A stretch of DNA of 64,000 nucleotides from Pseudomonas nitroreducens NBRC 12694. Its GTDB lineage: Bacteria; Pseudomonadota; Gammaproteobacteria; Pseudomonadales; Pseudomonadaceae. The notes beneath the pieces were generated by a model, which had not been told where the DNA came from, did no database searches, and saw only the letters and a program-made list of their open reading frames with translations. Positions 1 to 8,337 of this stretch are shown in pieces. The position numbers and the translations under genes are program-made. The stretch is from NCBI RefSeq assembly GCF_002091755.1, contig NZ_BDAI01000015.1:1-64000 (forward strand), written 5' to 3'. How positions within the stretch are numbered: the first letter of the stretch is position 1; every line of letters begins with the position of its first letter.

Positions 1-1794
1 GGCACTGCCGCTCACGGTCAGGCCGCCATCGGCATTGGCCACGACATTCACGCTCGGTGCCTCCGGAGCCGTGGTGTCGCTGTAGTTCTCGGTCACCGAG
101 GCGCCGGTGTTGCCGGCTTCGTCGGTGGCGTTGACGCTGACTTCGCCGGTGGGTTGGTTCTCCGGCGAGGTGATGCTGAAGCTGCCGTCTTCACCCACGA
201 CAACGGAACCGGTGCTGCCATCGGGATAGGTGACGGTGACGGTGCTGCCCGGCTCGGCGGTGCCGCCGACAGTCAGGCTGCCGTCTTCGTTGGTAACGAT
301 CGGGCCCAGCACCGGTGCGTCAGGCGCGGTGCTGTCGGTGAAGGTATCGGTGGATGCGGGGCCGGTATTGCCGTCCAGGTCGGTGGCCGCCGCGCTGACG
401 TCACCATTGGGTTGCGGACGAGCGGAAGTCACCGAGAAGGCCCCAGCCGCGTCAGCGACCGTGGTGCCCGTGGAGCCGTCCGGGAAAGTCACCGTGACGG
501 TGCAGCCAGGCTCGGCAGTGCCGCAAACGGTGACAGAGCCATCGTCCAGCGTAACCAGCGGATCGAGCAGCGGCGCGTCCGGCGGGGTGCTATCGACGTA
601 TGCCAGGCTGCCGGGCTCACCGGTATTGCCATAGACGTCGGTGGCGGTGGCACTGACTTCGCCACTGGCCTGCGGCACATGGGTGGTGATGCTGTACTGG
701 CCGTTGCCGTCCGCCATGACATTGCCCACCGAGCCATCCGGGAAGGTAACGGTGACGATGCTGCCGACCTCGGCACTGCCACTGATGGTGAGGCCGCCGT
801 CGGCATTTTCCGTGACGCCGATACTCGGTGCCGCGGGCGGCGTGACATCGACGTAAGGCAACTGGGTGCCCGGGCTGGTGTTGCCGGCCTCATCGGTAGC
901 ACTGGCGGTCAGGCTGCCCGAGGGCTGGTCGGGCGGCGATGTCAGGCTGTAGCCGCCATCCTCGCCGACGACGACGCTGCCGGTGCTGCCATCGGGATAG
1001 GTGACGGTCACGGTGCTGCCGGGCTCGGCGCTGCCGCTCACGGTCACACTGCCGTCGGCATTGGTGATCACTTCAGTGCTGGGGGCGCTCGGCGCCGTGG
1101 TGTCGGTGTAGTTGACGTGGGCGTCGCTGCTGTTGCCCTTGCCATCCTCGACGTGGATATCCACGCCACCACTGGTCTGCGGCGCGGAAGTGGAAGCCTG
1201 GTAGTGTCCGTCGGCATCGGCTACCACCGTGGTGCTGGAGCCATCCGGGAAGGTTACGGTTACGCTCGCACCGGGACTGGTGGAGCCACTGACAACCAGA
1301 CCACCGGCCTCGCCTGCCTGCAGGTCTGCAGTGGGAGCCTTGAGCCCGCTGCCACCGTGATGGCCACCACCGCCGCCACCACTGGACGCAGCAACGCCGC
1401 CGGCAACCAGCGCCAGACCGCCCAATACCCAAGGCAGCGCACCCTGGTCGCCGCCCTCGGTCACCAGCAGCGACTCGACCGAGTCGACCTCGCTGTAGCT
1501 GGCGAAGGCGGAGCCCTCTTGATTGACCTCGGCGACCCAGTAGTGGCCGTCACCGCTGTCGAGCAGCAGATCGCTGTTCGGCTGACCGGGAGCCCCGAAG
1601 AACCCGTGGATAACGATGGTTTCGCCATCCAGGGTCTTGATCACCAGGGCGTTACCCTCGCGGGTCATGCTGACGACCTGCTCCTTGCTCAAGGCCAGCT
1701 TCACGACCGAAGGCGCGCGGAGAGTCAGGTCAGCCTGATTGACCTGAGTGGTCGCGTGGGTAGCCTTGTCGATTACAACGATTGTTTTAGCCAT
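1..1794 (-). CDS. BapA-type giant surface adhesin, N-terminal part (runs off the window)
   Basis: Predicted secreted biofilm adhesin. The ATG lies at 1794-1792 behind a GAGG ribosome binding site, and the frame is open to position 1. Residues 1-115 form a compact prefix domain like the N-terminus of BapA/LapA-class proteins. A hydrophobic stretch (about 120-137) and a Gly/His-rich linker (138-150) follow, then bacterial Ig-like repeats. The core motif of each repeat (S/T-V-T-V-T-x-P-D-G) recurs every 252-258 bp, that is every 84-86 residues, five times at about 1253, 1001, 746, 488 and 230. A further unit enters the left edge. Adhesins of this class are usually exported by type I secretion; the C-terminal signal and transporter genes would lie outside the window. 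Long plus-strand reading frames here are antisense artefacts of the repeats. Confident on class, not on partner or ligand. Confidence 0.85.
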   Translation of the reverse strand, partial: MAKTIVVIDKATHATTQVNQADLTLRAPSVVKLALSKEQVVSMTREGNALVIKTLDGETIVIHGFFGAPGQPNSDLLLDSGDGHYWVAEVNQEGSAFASYSEVDSVESLLVTEGGDQGALPWVLGGLALVAGGVAASSGGGGGGHHGGSGLKAPTADLQAGEAGGLVVSGSTSPGASVTVTFPDGSSTTVVADADGHYQASTSAPQTSGGVDIHVEDGKGNSSDAHVNYTDTTAPSAPSTEVITNADGSVTVSGSAEPGSTVTVTYPDGSTGSVVVGEDGGYSLTSPPDQPSGSLTASATDEAGNTSPGTQLPYVDVTPPAAPSIGVTENADGGLTISGSAEVGSIVTVTFPDGSVGNVMADGNGQYSITTHVPQASGEVSATATDVYGNTGEPGSLAYVDSTPPDAPLLDPLVTLDDGSVTVCGTAEPGCTVTVTFPDGSTGTTVADAAGAFSVTSARPQPNGDVSAAATDLDGNTGPASTDTFTDSTAPDAPVLGPIVTNEDGSLTVGGTAEPGSTVTVTYPDGSTGSVVVGEDGSFSITSPENQPTGEVSVNATDEAGNTGASVTENYSDTTAPEAPSVNVVANADGGLTVSGSA

Positions 1795-2263
1795 GATGGG
1801 CCTCGGAACTCGGCAGTCGTGGGAATGCCAGCGGTGGCTCCGCGGCCATTCCCGGTCACAAGGGCGCCCGCAAGCCGACAGGCTTGCAGGCCTTCTTCAA
1901 CCACGGGGCTCGGTGACGCATCGCAGCGACCGGCAAGCGAAAGCCGGCGGGGGAAGGAAAGCGATTGATTATTGGAATTGGACGTCGAGGAACCGAAGGT
2001 GCTGCCGGCCAGCCTGCAGGGCGGCGTCACGGAGCAACCCGTGGATACTGGTCGAAGTATCCGTAGCAGCGATCTTCGCTGACATCAGATGATTCCTAAT
2101 CCCTAGGCACCCGGCGTAGCCTCCGCAAAGGTGCTGGGCGATACCTGCGTCGGGCATTGCACCCGACCATCGAGGACATTCAGGAGGATGACCTGCGAAC
2201 TTTAAGTCGCCCCGTGCCGGCACTAGCGCCCTTCCTCGCCAACGGCTCGACTCCCACTGCCAG
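1795..2263 (-). promoter_or_regulatory. Long leader/promoter region of the adhesin gene
   Basis: About 470 bases without a convincing gene separate the adhesin start from the gloA terminator. Short inverted repeats are visible, for example CAAGCC/GGCTTG at 1871-1886 and CACGG/CCGTG near 2028-2043. I compared it by eye with the c-di-GMP-I riboswitch consensus and found no match. The two small minus-strand frames here (85 and 84 codons) lack family features. A long 5' untranslated region with regulatory structure is an inference. Confidence 0.4.
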
Positions 2264-2295
2264 AAAAGAAAAACCCCGCTCGGGGCGGGGTTTCT
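2264..2295 (-). terminator. Rho-independent terminator of gloA
   Basis: A GC stem (AACCCCGC/GCGGGGTT) is followed on the minus strand by a T-rich tract, just past the gloA stop codon. Confidence 0.85.
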
Positions 2296-2307
2296 GACGG
2301 GCGCAGG

Positions 2308-2700
2308 TCAGTCCTTGCGCTGCGGCGACAGCAGCTCGATCTTGTAGCCGTCCGGGTCTTCGACGAAGGCCAGAATGCTGGAGCCATGCTTCATCGGACC
2401 CGGCTCGCGGGTGATCTTGCCGCCGCGCGAGCGGATATCCTCGCAGGCCTTGTAGACATCAGCCACTTCCAGGGCGATGTGGCCATAGCCGGTGCCCAGC
2501 TCATACTTGTCCACGCCCCAGTTATAGGTCAGCTCGATGACGCTGTTGTCGTCCTCGTTACCGTAGCCGACGAAGGCCAGGGTGAACTGGCCGTCCGGGT
2601 AATCCTTGCGGCGCAGCAGGGTCATGCCCAGGACTTCGGTATAGAAGGCGATGGATTTATCCATGTCGCCGACGCGCAGCATGGTGTGCAGCAGTCTCAT
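2308..2700 (-). CDS. gloA: Lactoylglutathione lyase (glyoxalase I)
   Basis: Converts the hemithioacetal of methylglyoxal and glutathione to S-lactoylglutathione in the cytoplasm. The protein has 130 residues, the usual length for bacterial GlxI. The metal ligands H5, E56, H74 and E122 fall at the same numbers as in the E. coli enzyme, which suggests a Ni/Co-type glyoxalase I. An upstream in-frame ATG at 2745 was rejected because the one at 2700 has GAGGAAAG just ahead of it and matches the family start. It lies downstream of argG in the same direction, but a terminator at 2748-2768 separates them, so it is probably transcribed independently. Confidence 0.95.
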   Translation of the reverse strand: MRLLHTMLRVGDMDKSIAFYTEVLGMTLLRRKDYPDGQFTLAFVGYGNEDDNSVIELTYNWGVDKYELGTGYGHIALEVADVYKACEDIRSRGGKITREPGPMKHGSSILAFVEDPDGYKIELLSPQRKD

Positions 2701-2747
2701 CGGTTCTTTCCTCATCAGGTGCCCGGAGTGCGGGCTCATAAACACAA

Positions 2748-2768
2748 ACCCCGGCTCGTGGCCGGGGT
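2748..2768 (-). terminator. Rho-independent terminator of argG
   Basis: ACCCCGGC/GCCGGGGT stem with a four-base loop, followed on the minus strand by TTGTGTTT. It lies between the argG stop and the gloA start. Confidence 0.75.
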
Positions 2769-2795
2769 CTGCTTGTCACGGGAGACGCCAGCTTA

Positions 2796-4013
2796 TCAGA
2801 ACAGCTTGCGGCCCTTGTTCGCGGCAATACGCATGCGCAGCGCGTTGAGCTTGATGAAGCCCGCGGCATCGGCCTGGTTGTAGGCGCCGCCGTCTTCCTC
2901 GAAGGTCGCGATGTTGGCATCGAACAGCGAGTCGTCGGACTTGCGGCCAACCACGATGACGTTGCCCTTGTACAGCTTCAGGCGCACGACGCCGTTCACA
3001 TGTTCCTGGGAGGCATCGATCATCTGCTGGAGCATCTCGCGCTCCGGGCTCCACCAGTAGCCGGTGTAGATCAGCTTGGCGTAGCGCGGCATCAGCTCGT
3101 CCTTCAGGTGAGCGACTTCGCGGTCCAGGGTGATCGACTCGATGGCACGGTGCGCCTTGAGCATGATGGTGCCGCCGGGGGTCTCGTAGCAGCCGCGGGA
3201 CTTCATGCCGACGTAGCGGTTCTCGACGATGTCGAGACGGCCGATGCCGTTGGCGCCGCCGATGCGGTTCAGCTCGGTGAGTACCTGCGCCGGGCTCATG
3301 TCCTTGCCGTCGATGGCAACGATGTCGCCCTTGCGGTAGGTCAGCTCGATGTAGGTAGCGGTGTCGGGGGCCTTCTCCGGGGAGACGGTCCACTTCCACA
3401 TGTCCTCTTCGTGCTCGGTCCAGGTGTCTTCCAGCACGCCGCCTTCATAGGAGATGTGCAGCAGGTTGGCATCCATGGAGTAAGGCGATTTCTTCTTGCC
3501 GTGGCGCTCGATCGGGATGTTGTGGGTTTCGGCGTAGTCCATCAGCTTCTCGCGGGACAGCAGGTCCCACTCGCGCCAGGGAGCGATGACCTTGACGCCC
3601 GGCTTCAGCGCGTAGGCGCCCAGCTCGAAGCGAACCTGGTCGTTGCCCTTGCCGGTGGCGCCATGGGAGATGGCGTCAGCGCCGGTGGCGTTGGCGATCT
3701 CGATCAGGCGCTTGGCGATCAGCGGACGAGCGATGGACGTACCCAGCAGGTACTCGCCTTCGTAGACGGTGTTGGCACGGAACATCGGGTAGACGAAGTC
3801 GCGGACGAACTCTTCTCGCAGGTCCTCGATGAAGATCTCTTTCACGCCCATCTGCTTGGCCTTGGCGCGGGCCGGCTCGACCTCCTCGCCCTGCCCCAGG
3901 TCAGCGGTAAAGGTCACTACTTCGCAGTTATAGGTATCCTGCAGCCACTTCAGAATCACGGAGGTGTCCAGGCCACCGGAATACGCCAGGACTACCTTCT
4001 TCACGTCCGCCAT
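2796..4013 (-). CDS. argG: Argininosuccinate synthase
   Basis: Joins citrulline and aspartate with ATP to form argininosuccinate, the penultimate step of arginine synthesis. The protein has 405 residues, standard for the family. The ATP-pyrophosphatase P-loop AYSGGLDTS is at residues 10-18. The start at 4013 is chosen because the first residues (MADVKK) immediately precede the P-loop strand. An in-frame extension to 4220 would add 69 Pro/Arg-rich residues and is a shadow. argF, the preceding step of the pathway, lies 8 kb away on the other strand, so the two are not one operon. Confidence 0.97.
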   Translation of the reverse strand: MADVKKVVLAYSGGLDTSVILKWLQDTYNCEVVTFTADLGQGEEVEPARAKAKQMGVKEIFIEDLREEFVRDFVYPMFRANTVYEGEYLLGTSIARPLIAKRLIEIANATGADAISHGATGKGNDQVRFELGAYALKPGVKVIAPWREWDLLSREKLMDYAETHNIPIERHGKKKSPYSMDANLLHISYEGGVLEDTWTEHEEDMWKWTVSPEKAPDTATYIELTYRKGDIVAIDGKDMSPAQVLTELNRIGGANGIGRLDIVENRYVGMKSRGCYETPGGTIMLKAHRAIESITLDREVAHLKDELMPRYAKLIYTGYWWSPEREMLQQMIDASQEHVNGVVRLKLYKGNVIVVGRKSDDSLFDANIATFEEDGGAYNQADAAGFIKLNALRMRIAANKGRKLF

Positions 4014-4146
4014 GCCACTCAACTCCACGGGGGTTGTCACGAAAGGGACCGATTCTACTGCCCGCCCAGGATAATTTACAGAGGGGCGACAGCTTTTGAC
4101 GACAAAGCGACAAATACTATCGTCGGTGCGACCCGCCGCCGCAGGT

Positions 4147-5154
4147 TCAACCCTTGGGTGCGGCGGGGGACGTGGCGGCGTTCGCGGCCGGCGTCGAGGG
4201 CGCGCCTTGGGTCGGGGCATTGGCAGCCGGCGCGGGCGTGGAGGGAGCGGATGCGGCAGGCGCCACGGGCGCCTCGGCGGGTGCGCCCGGAGCGTCTTCG
4301 GTTACCGCTTCGCGGGACAGATTGACCGTCACCCGGCGGTTCTTCGCGCGGTTGGCAGCGGAATTGTTCTTAACCAATGGATAGCGCTCGCCGTAGAAAC
4401 GCACGGTGATCTGCGACTCGGCTACGCCGTTGGCCTTGAGGTAGTCCATCACCGCGATGGCGCGACGGCGCGACGCCTCGCGATTGGCCAGGCGGTTGCC
4501 GCTGTTGTCGGAATGCCCGTCCAGTTCGATGCGATTCACCGTCGGGTCAGCCTTCATATACTGCAGGATGATGTCCAGCTTGGCGCGCCCCAGCGGGTCG
4601 ACCTCGGTGCCACCGTCCGGGAAGCCCACCTGGCTCTGGCGCACCTGGTCGAAATTGACCGGGAGCATCTTCGTCGAACATTCCTGGAACTGCGCATAGC
4701 CATCGGCGAAACGCGCGGGCAGCAAGCGCACCAGCAGATTCTCACCCGTACGGGTGCGATGACGGACTTCCGGGGTACGCCCTTCGAGCAATCCGCCGAG
4801 CAGGCGTCCGGCCTGTTGCTGGGTGCTGTTGAAGGGCACCTCCCCCGAACCCACGCTCACCGAGCCCAGGTTCAGGTCGCCCTGCCCTGGCCGCCACGGC
4901 GGCGCGGCGGCCAGCAGCGTTGCCGAGCCCGTGCCGAGCCAGCCCTGCTGGGATTTGAGGCGGAAGGTCGGTTGCTCCCCAGCGCGCCAGACGAATTCGC
5001 CCACGCCGAAGCCCCCCACGCTCTGCGACAACCGGCACTCGAACTGATCGCCCGCCACCGTCCACTGGGCGCTTTCCAGGCGCGGCTGGAACGTCAGCCC
5101 CCAGGCCGGCAGGCTGGCGCAAAGTGTGAGCAGGAGAAGGGAGGGCTGGCGCAC
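4147..5154 (-). CDS. motY: MotY-like flagellar outer-membrane T-ring protein with OmpA domain
   Basis: In Pseudomonas and Vibrio, MotY forms the T ring that anchors the stator around the flagellar basal body. The protein begins with a signal peptide (MRQPSLLLLTLCASLPAWG), followed by a MotY N-terminal beta domain (about 20-160). A C-terminal OmpA peptidoglycan-binding domain (about 180-290) carries the typical ELDGHSDNSGN and NREASRRRA stretches. I prefer the GTG at 5154 because GGA precedes it and it gives a clean signal peptide. A GTG at 5166 would add four residues and has no visible ribosome binding site. The last 50 or so residues are an Ala/Pro-rich tail beyond the OmpA fold. The gene is divergent from pyrC, as I recall for P. 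aeruginosa motY. Confidence 0.85.
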   Translation of the reverse strand: MRQPSLLLLTLCASLPAWGLTFQPRLESAQWTVAGDQFECRLSQSVGGFGVGEFVWRAGEQPTFRLKSQQGWLGTGSATLLAAAPPWRPGQGDLNLGSVSVGSGEVPFNSTQQQAGRLLGGLLEGRTPEVRHRTRTGENLLVRLLPARFADGYAQFQECSTKMLPVNFDQVRQSQVGFPDGGTEVDPLGRAKLDIILQYMKADPTVNRIELDGHSDNSGNRLANREASRRRAIAVMDYLKANGVAESQITVRFYGERYPLVKNNSAANRAKNRRVTVNLSREAVTEDAPGAPAEAPVAPAASAPSTPAPAANAPTQGAPSTPAANAATSPAAPKG

Positions 5155-5292
5155 GGTGGCATCCACACAGGCAAATGGGCGTCCCAGATTCTATCGGTCA
5201 GCCTCGGCAAAACTTGATAGCGAGTGCCGGCGGCGGCCTTTTCCGGTAGCATTTCACCCTCTTCCCGCTGCAACCGCACCCCTGGAATCCGC

Positions 5293-6339
5293 ATGTCCGA
5301 CCGCCTGACACTCCTGCGCCCCGACGACTGGCACATCCACCTGCGCGACGGCGCCGCACTCGCGCAAACCGTCGGCGATGCCGCCCGCACCTTCGGCCGC
5401 GCCATCATCATGCCGAACCTGGTCCCGCCGGTACGCAACGCCGCCGAAGCCGACGCCTACCGCCAGCGCATTCTGGCCGCCCGCCCGGCCGGCAGCCGCT
5501 TCGAGCCGCTGATGGTGCTCTACCTCACCGACCGCACCAGCGCCGAGGAAGTCCGCGCCGCCAAGGCCTCGGGCTTCGTACACGCCGCCAAGCTCTATCC
5601 GGCCGGCGCCACCACCAACTCCGATTCCGGTGTGACCAGCGTCGACAACATCTTCCATGTCCTCGAAGCCATGGCCGAAGTCGGCCTGCCGCTGCTGGTA
5701 CACGGTGAAGTGACCCGCGCGGACGTCGACGTATTCGACCGCGAGAAACGCTTCATCGACGAACACCTGACCCGCGTGGTCGAGCGCTTCCCGACTCTCA
5801 AGGTAGTCTTCGAGCACATCACCACCGGCGATGCCGCCGCCTTCGTCATGGCCGCCCCGGCCAACGTCGGCGCCACCATCACCGCGCACCACCTGCTGTA
5901 CAACCGCAACCACATGCTGGTTGGCGGCATCCGCCCGCACTTCTATTGCCTGCCGATCCTCAAGCGCAACACCCACCAGGAAGCCCTGCTGGATGCGGCC
6001 ACCAGTGGCAGCCCGAAGTTCTTCCTCGGCACCGACTCGGCCCCCCACGCGCGCCACGCCAAGGAAGCCGCCTGTGGTTGCGCCGGCTGCTACACCGCCT
6101 ACGCCGCCATCGAGCTGTACGCGGAAGCCTTCGAGCAACGCAATGCGCTGGACAAGCTGGAGGGCTTCGCCAGCCTGCACGGCCCGGACTTCTACGGCCT
6201 GCCGCGCAACAGCGACCGCATCACCCTGGTGCGTGAAGAATGGGAAGCGCCGGCGGCCCTGCCGTTCGGCGACTTCGATGTAGTCCCGCTGCGTGCCGGC
6301 GAGAAACTGCGCTGGCGCCTGCTGGAGACCGTGGCATGA
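5293..6339 (+). CDS. pyrC: Dihydroorotase, class II
   Basis: Cyclises carbamoyl aspartate to dihydroorotate in pyrimidine synthesis. The 348 residues are the same length as E. coli PyrC. The zinc ligands H14 and H16 sit in WHIHLRDG. The carboxylated lysine is K100 in HAAKLYPAGATTNS, followed by H137, H175 and the catalytic D248 in GTDSAPH. The start at 5293 is the family start; in-frame codons upstream encode no family sequence. Its stop codon overlaps the rnt start (ATGA), so the two genes are translationally coupled. Confidence 0.97.
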   Translation: MSDRLTLLRPDDWHIHLRDGAALAQTVGDAARTFGRAIIMPNLVPPVRNAAEADAYRQRILAARPAGSRFEPLMVLYLTDRTSAEEVRAAKASGFVHAAKLYPAGATTNSDSGVTSVDNIFHVLEAMAEVGLPLLVHGEVTRADVDVFDREKRFIDEHLTRVVERFPTLKVVFEHITTGDAAAFVMAAPANVGATITAHHLLYNRNHMLVGGIRPHFYCLPILKRNTHQEALLDAATSGSPKFFLGTDSAPHARHAKEAACGCAGCYTAYAAIELYAEAFEQRNALDKLEGFASLHGPDFYGLPRNSDRITLVREEWEAPAALPFGDFDVVPLRAGEKLRWRLLETVA

Positions 6340-7016
6340 GTGACGAGAACGAAATCTTCGAAGAAGAACTCGACGGTTCTTTCCCACCAGGTCCGCGCCA
6401 CCCGATGGCACGTCGCTTCCGCGGCTACCTGCCGGTCGTGGTGGACGTCGAGACCGGCGGCTTCAACGCCGCCACCGACGCCCTGCTGGAAATCGCCGCC
6501 GTCACCATCGGCATGGACGAAAGCGGCTACCTGTTCCCCGAGCACACCTACTTCTTCCGTGTGGAGCCCTTCGAAGGCGCCAACATCGAGCAGGCCGCGC
6601 TGGAGTTCACCGGCATCAAGCTGGACCACCCGCTGCGCATGGCCGTGCCGGAAGAACAGGCTCTGACCGAGATCTTCCGTGGCATCCGCAAGTCGCTGAA
6701 ATCCAACGGCTGCAAGCGGGCGATCCTGGTCGGCCACAACAGCAGCTTCGACCTGGGCTTCCTCAACGCAGCGGTGAACCGCAGCGGCGTGAAGCGCAAC
6801 CCATTCCATCCCTTCTCCAGCTTCGACACTGCGACCCTCGCAGGCCTCGCCTACGGCCAGACCGTCCTGGCGAAAGCCTGCCAGACCGCCGGCATCGAGT
6901 TCGACAACCGCGAAGCGCACTCGGCGCGCTACGACACCGAGAAGACCGCCGAGCTGTTCTGCGGCATCGTCAACCGCTGGAAGGAGTTCGGTGGCTGGAT
7001 GGAAGACGATCACTGA
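6336..7016 (+). CDS. rnt: Ribonuclease T
   Basis: 3'-5' exoribonuclease that trims the CCA end of tRNA and matures the 3' ends of stable RNAs. The 226-residue DEDDh exonuclease has its catalytic set visible: D37 and E39 (VDVETGG), D139 (HNSSFD), H195 and D200 (EAHSARYD). The start overlaps the pyrC stop by four bases. A strong palindromic terminator follows at 7031-7068. Confidence 0.96.
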   Translation: MSDENEIFEEELDGSFPPGPRHPMARRFRGYLPVVVDVETGGFNAATDALLEIAAVTIGMDESGYLFPEHTYFFRVEPFEGANIEQAALEFTGIKLDHPLRMAVPEEQALTEIFRGIRKSLKSNGCKRAILVGHNSSFDLGFLNAAVNRSGVKRNPFHPFSSFDTATLAGLAYGQTVLAKACQTAGIEFDNREAHSARYDTEKTAELFCGIVNRWKEFGGWMEDDH

Positions 7017-7030
7017 TCGGCTTCAACGCT

Positions 7031-7068
7031 CCATGAAAAAGCCCCGCACTGGCGGGGCTTTTTCATGG
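7031..7068. terminator. Bidirectional terminator after rnt
   Basis: Long perfect palindrome: GCCCCGC/GCGGGGC stem with flanking A and T runs, so it can act on either strand. Confidence 0.9.
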
Positions 7069-7093
7069 AGCCTGCATCAGCACCCCGCCTTAC

Positions 7094-7197
7094 CTGCAGG
7101 AGCGAGCTTGCTCTCGCGAACCCCAGCGCCTTCGGATGCCTGACAGGCGGGATTGGCGCCATAGCTGCCCCTGTTCGCGAGCAAGCTCGCTCCTGCA
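7094..7197. repeat. REP-type palindromic pair
   Basis: Two inverted copies of the GCAGGAGCGAGCTTGCT family sequence face each other across about 50 bases (arms 7094-7121 and 7173-7197). The same sequence recurs at 25327, 40260, 53200 and 62425 in this window. Confidence 0.85.
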
Positions 7198-7314
7198 AAA
7201 AACATATCGCTCCCGGTGCCTATGCGCGCAGCCCGCAATCCACGCGGGTTAGACGCTAAGTCATTGAACCCAATGACCATTTGTCAGACATCCCGGATGC
7301 GTACTCGAGAACTT

Positions 7315-7345
7315 TTGACAATCATTCTCATTATTATTAGTATCG
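7315..7345 (+). promoter_or_regulatory. bfd promoter with Fur-box-like operator
   Basis: TTGACA at 7315-7320 and TAGTAT at 7338-7343 are separated by 17 bases, an almost ideal sigma-70 promoter. The spacer is an AT-rich run of ATCATTCTCATTATTATT, closely resembling a Fur box (consensus GATAATGATAATCATTATC). Iron-dependent repression of bfd by Fur is the expected outcome and is consistent with Bfd mobilising stored iron under starvation. Confidence 0.75.
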
Positions 7346-7379
7346 CTTCCAACAACCCCACAGCGACTGTAGTGCAACC

Positions 7380-7595
7380 ATGTACGTCTGCCTCTGCCAA
7401 GGTGTCACCGATACTCAGATCCGCGATGCGATCTACGATGGTGCTTGCAACTATCGCGAGGTGCGCGAGTGCACCGGCGTCGGCACCCAATGCGGAAAGT
7501 GCGCGTGCCTGGCCAAACAGGTCGTTCGCGATACGCTCGGCGAACTTCAAAGCGTCCAGAGCATGAACTACAACCTGGCCTACGCGGCGAGCTGA
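7380..7595 (+). CDS. bfd: Bacterioferritin-associated ferredoxin
   Basis: Small [2Fe-2S] protein that binds bacterioferritin and passes electrons to its haem so that stored ferric iron can be released. The protein has 71 residues. The cluster cysteines C4, C6, C38 and C41 fit the Bfd BFD-like fold, and there is an extra C43. The gene sits behind the Fur-like promoter at 7315-7345 and ahead of its own terminator, so it is probably expressed separately from bfr, its protein partner 220 bases downstream. Confidence 0.96.
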   Translation: MYVCLCQGVTDTQIRDAIYDGACNYREVRECTGVGTQCGKCACLAKQVVRDTLGELQSVQSMNYNLAYAAS

Positions 7596-7632
7596 AAGAT
7601 ACCGCTGATCCGTTCAGCAGGAATTCCGAAGA

Positions 7633-7657
7633 AACCGGGCACTGGCCCGGTTTTTTT
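7633..7657 (+). terminator. Rho-independent terminator of bfd
   Basis: AACCGGGC/GCCCGGTT stem followed by seven T residues. It separates bfd from bfr. Confidence 0.9.
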
Positions 7658-7812
7658 ATGTCTGAAATTCAGGGATTTAGCGCCGGGATGCGGAATGAAA
7701 ACATTCGCATTCATATTCCTTTTTATAACAAATTCAAGCACTTATGTTTGACATATGGTTATAAGGGGGCGAGAATTTCAATCTCTCCCACTCCACACGG
7801 CAGGACCCCGGC

Positions 7813-8289
7813 ATGAAAGGCGACAAGAAAGTCATCCAGCATCTGAACAAGATCCTCGGCAACGAGCTGATCGCCATCAACCAGTACTTCCTGCACTCGC
7901 GCATGTGGAACGACTGGGGCCTGAAGCGCCTCGGCGCGCACGAGTACCACGAGTCCATCGATGAGATGAAGCACGCCGACAAGCTCATCGAACGCATCCT
8001 GTTCCTCGAAGGCCTGCCCAACCTGCAGGACCTGGGCAAGCTGCTGATCGGCGAGAACACCCAGGAAATGCTGCAGTGCGACCTGAACCTGGAGCTCAAG
8101 GCCACCAAGGACCTGCGCGACGCCATCGTGCATTGCGAAAGCGTGCATGACTACGTCAGCCGCGACCTGCTCAAGGACATCCTCGAGTCCGAGGAAGAGC
8201 ACATCGACTACCTGGAAACCCAGCTCGGCCTGATCCAGAAAGTCGGTCTGGAAAACTACCTGCAGTCGCACATGCACGAAGACGACTGA
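7813..8289 (+). CDS. bfr: Bacterioferritin (BfrB-type)
   Basis: 24-subunit iron-storage protein that oxidises Fe2+ at a di-iron centre and binds haem between subunits. All key residues are at canonical positions in this 158-residue protein: ferroxidase ligands E18, E51, H54, E94, E127, H130 and haem ligand M52. A ribosome binding site AGGA precedes the ATG. The 155 bases upstream, beyond the bfd terminator, are strikingly AT-rich for this genome and should hold the promoter, but I could not fix its boxes. Its partner Bfd is the preceding gene. Confidence 0.97.
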   Translation: MKGDKKVIQHLNKILGNELIAINQYFLHSRMWNDWGLKRLGAHEYHESIDEMKHADKLIERILFLEGLPNLQDLGKLLIGENTQEMLQCDLNLELKATKDLRDAIVHCESVHDYVSRDLLKDILESEEEHIDYLETQLGLIQKVGLENYLQSHMHEDD

Positions 8290-8299
8290 TCAGGAACAA

Positions 8300-8329
8300 G
8301 GCACCGGCGCGGTTGTGGACGCCGGTGCC
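8300..8329 (+). terminator. Terminator of bfr
   Basis: Ten-base-pair GGCACCGGCG/CGCCGGTGCC stem followed by a pyrimidine-rich tail, between the convergent bfr and MFS genes. Confidence 0.65.
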
Positions 8330-8337
8330 CTTCCCTT

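Noticed and set aside
154..1968. 604-codon plus-strand open frame opposite the adhesin
   Set aside because: Antisense to a repetitive high-GC coding sequence; product has no recognisable domain and the minus strand carries a clear Ig-repeat protein.
1969..2223. 84-codon minus-strand frame in the adhesin leader
   Set aside because: No domain, no good ribosome binding site, lies in likely untranslated leader.
1795..2263. c-di-GMP riboswitch ahead of the adhesin
   Set aside because: The conserved GEMM-I core was not found on reading the leader on the minus strand.
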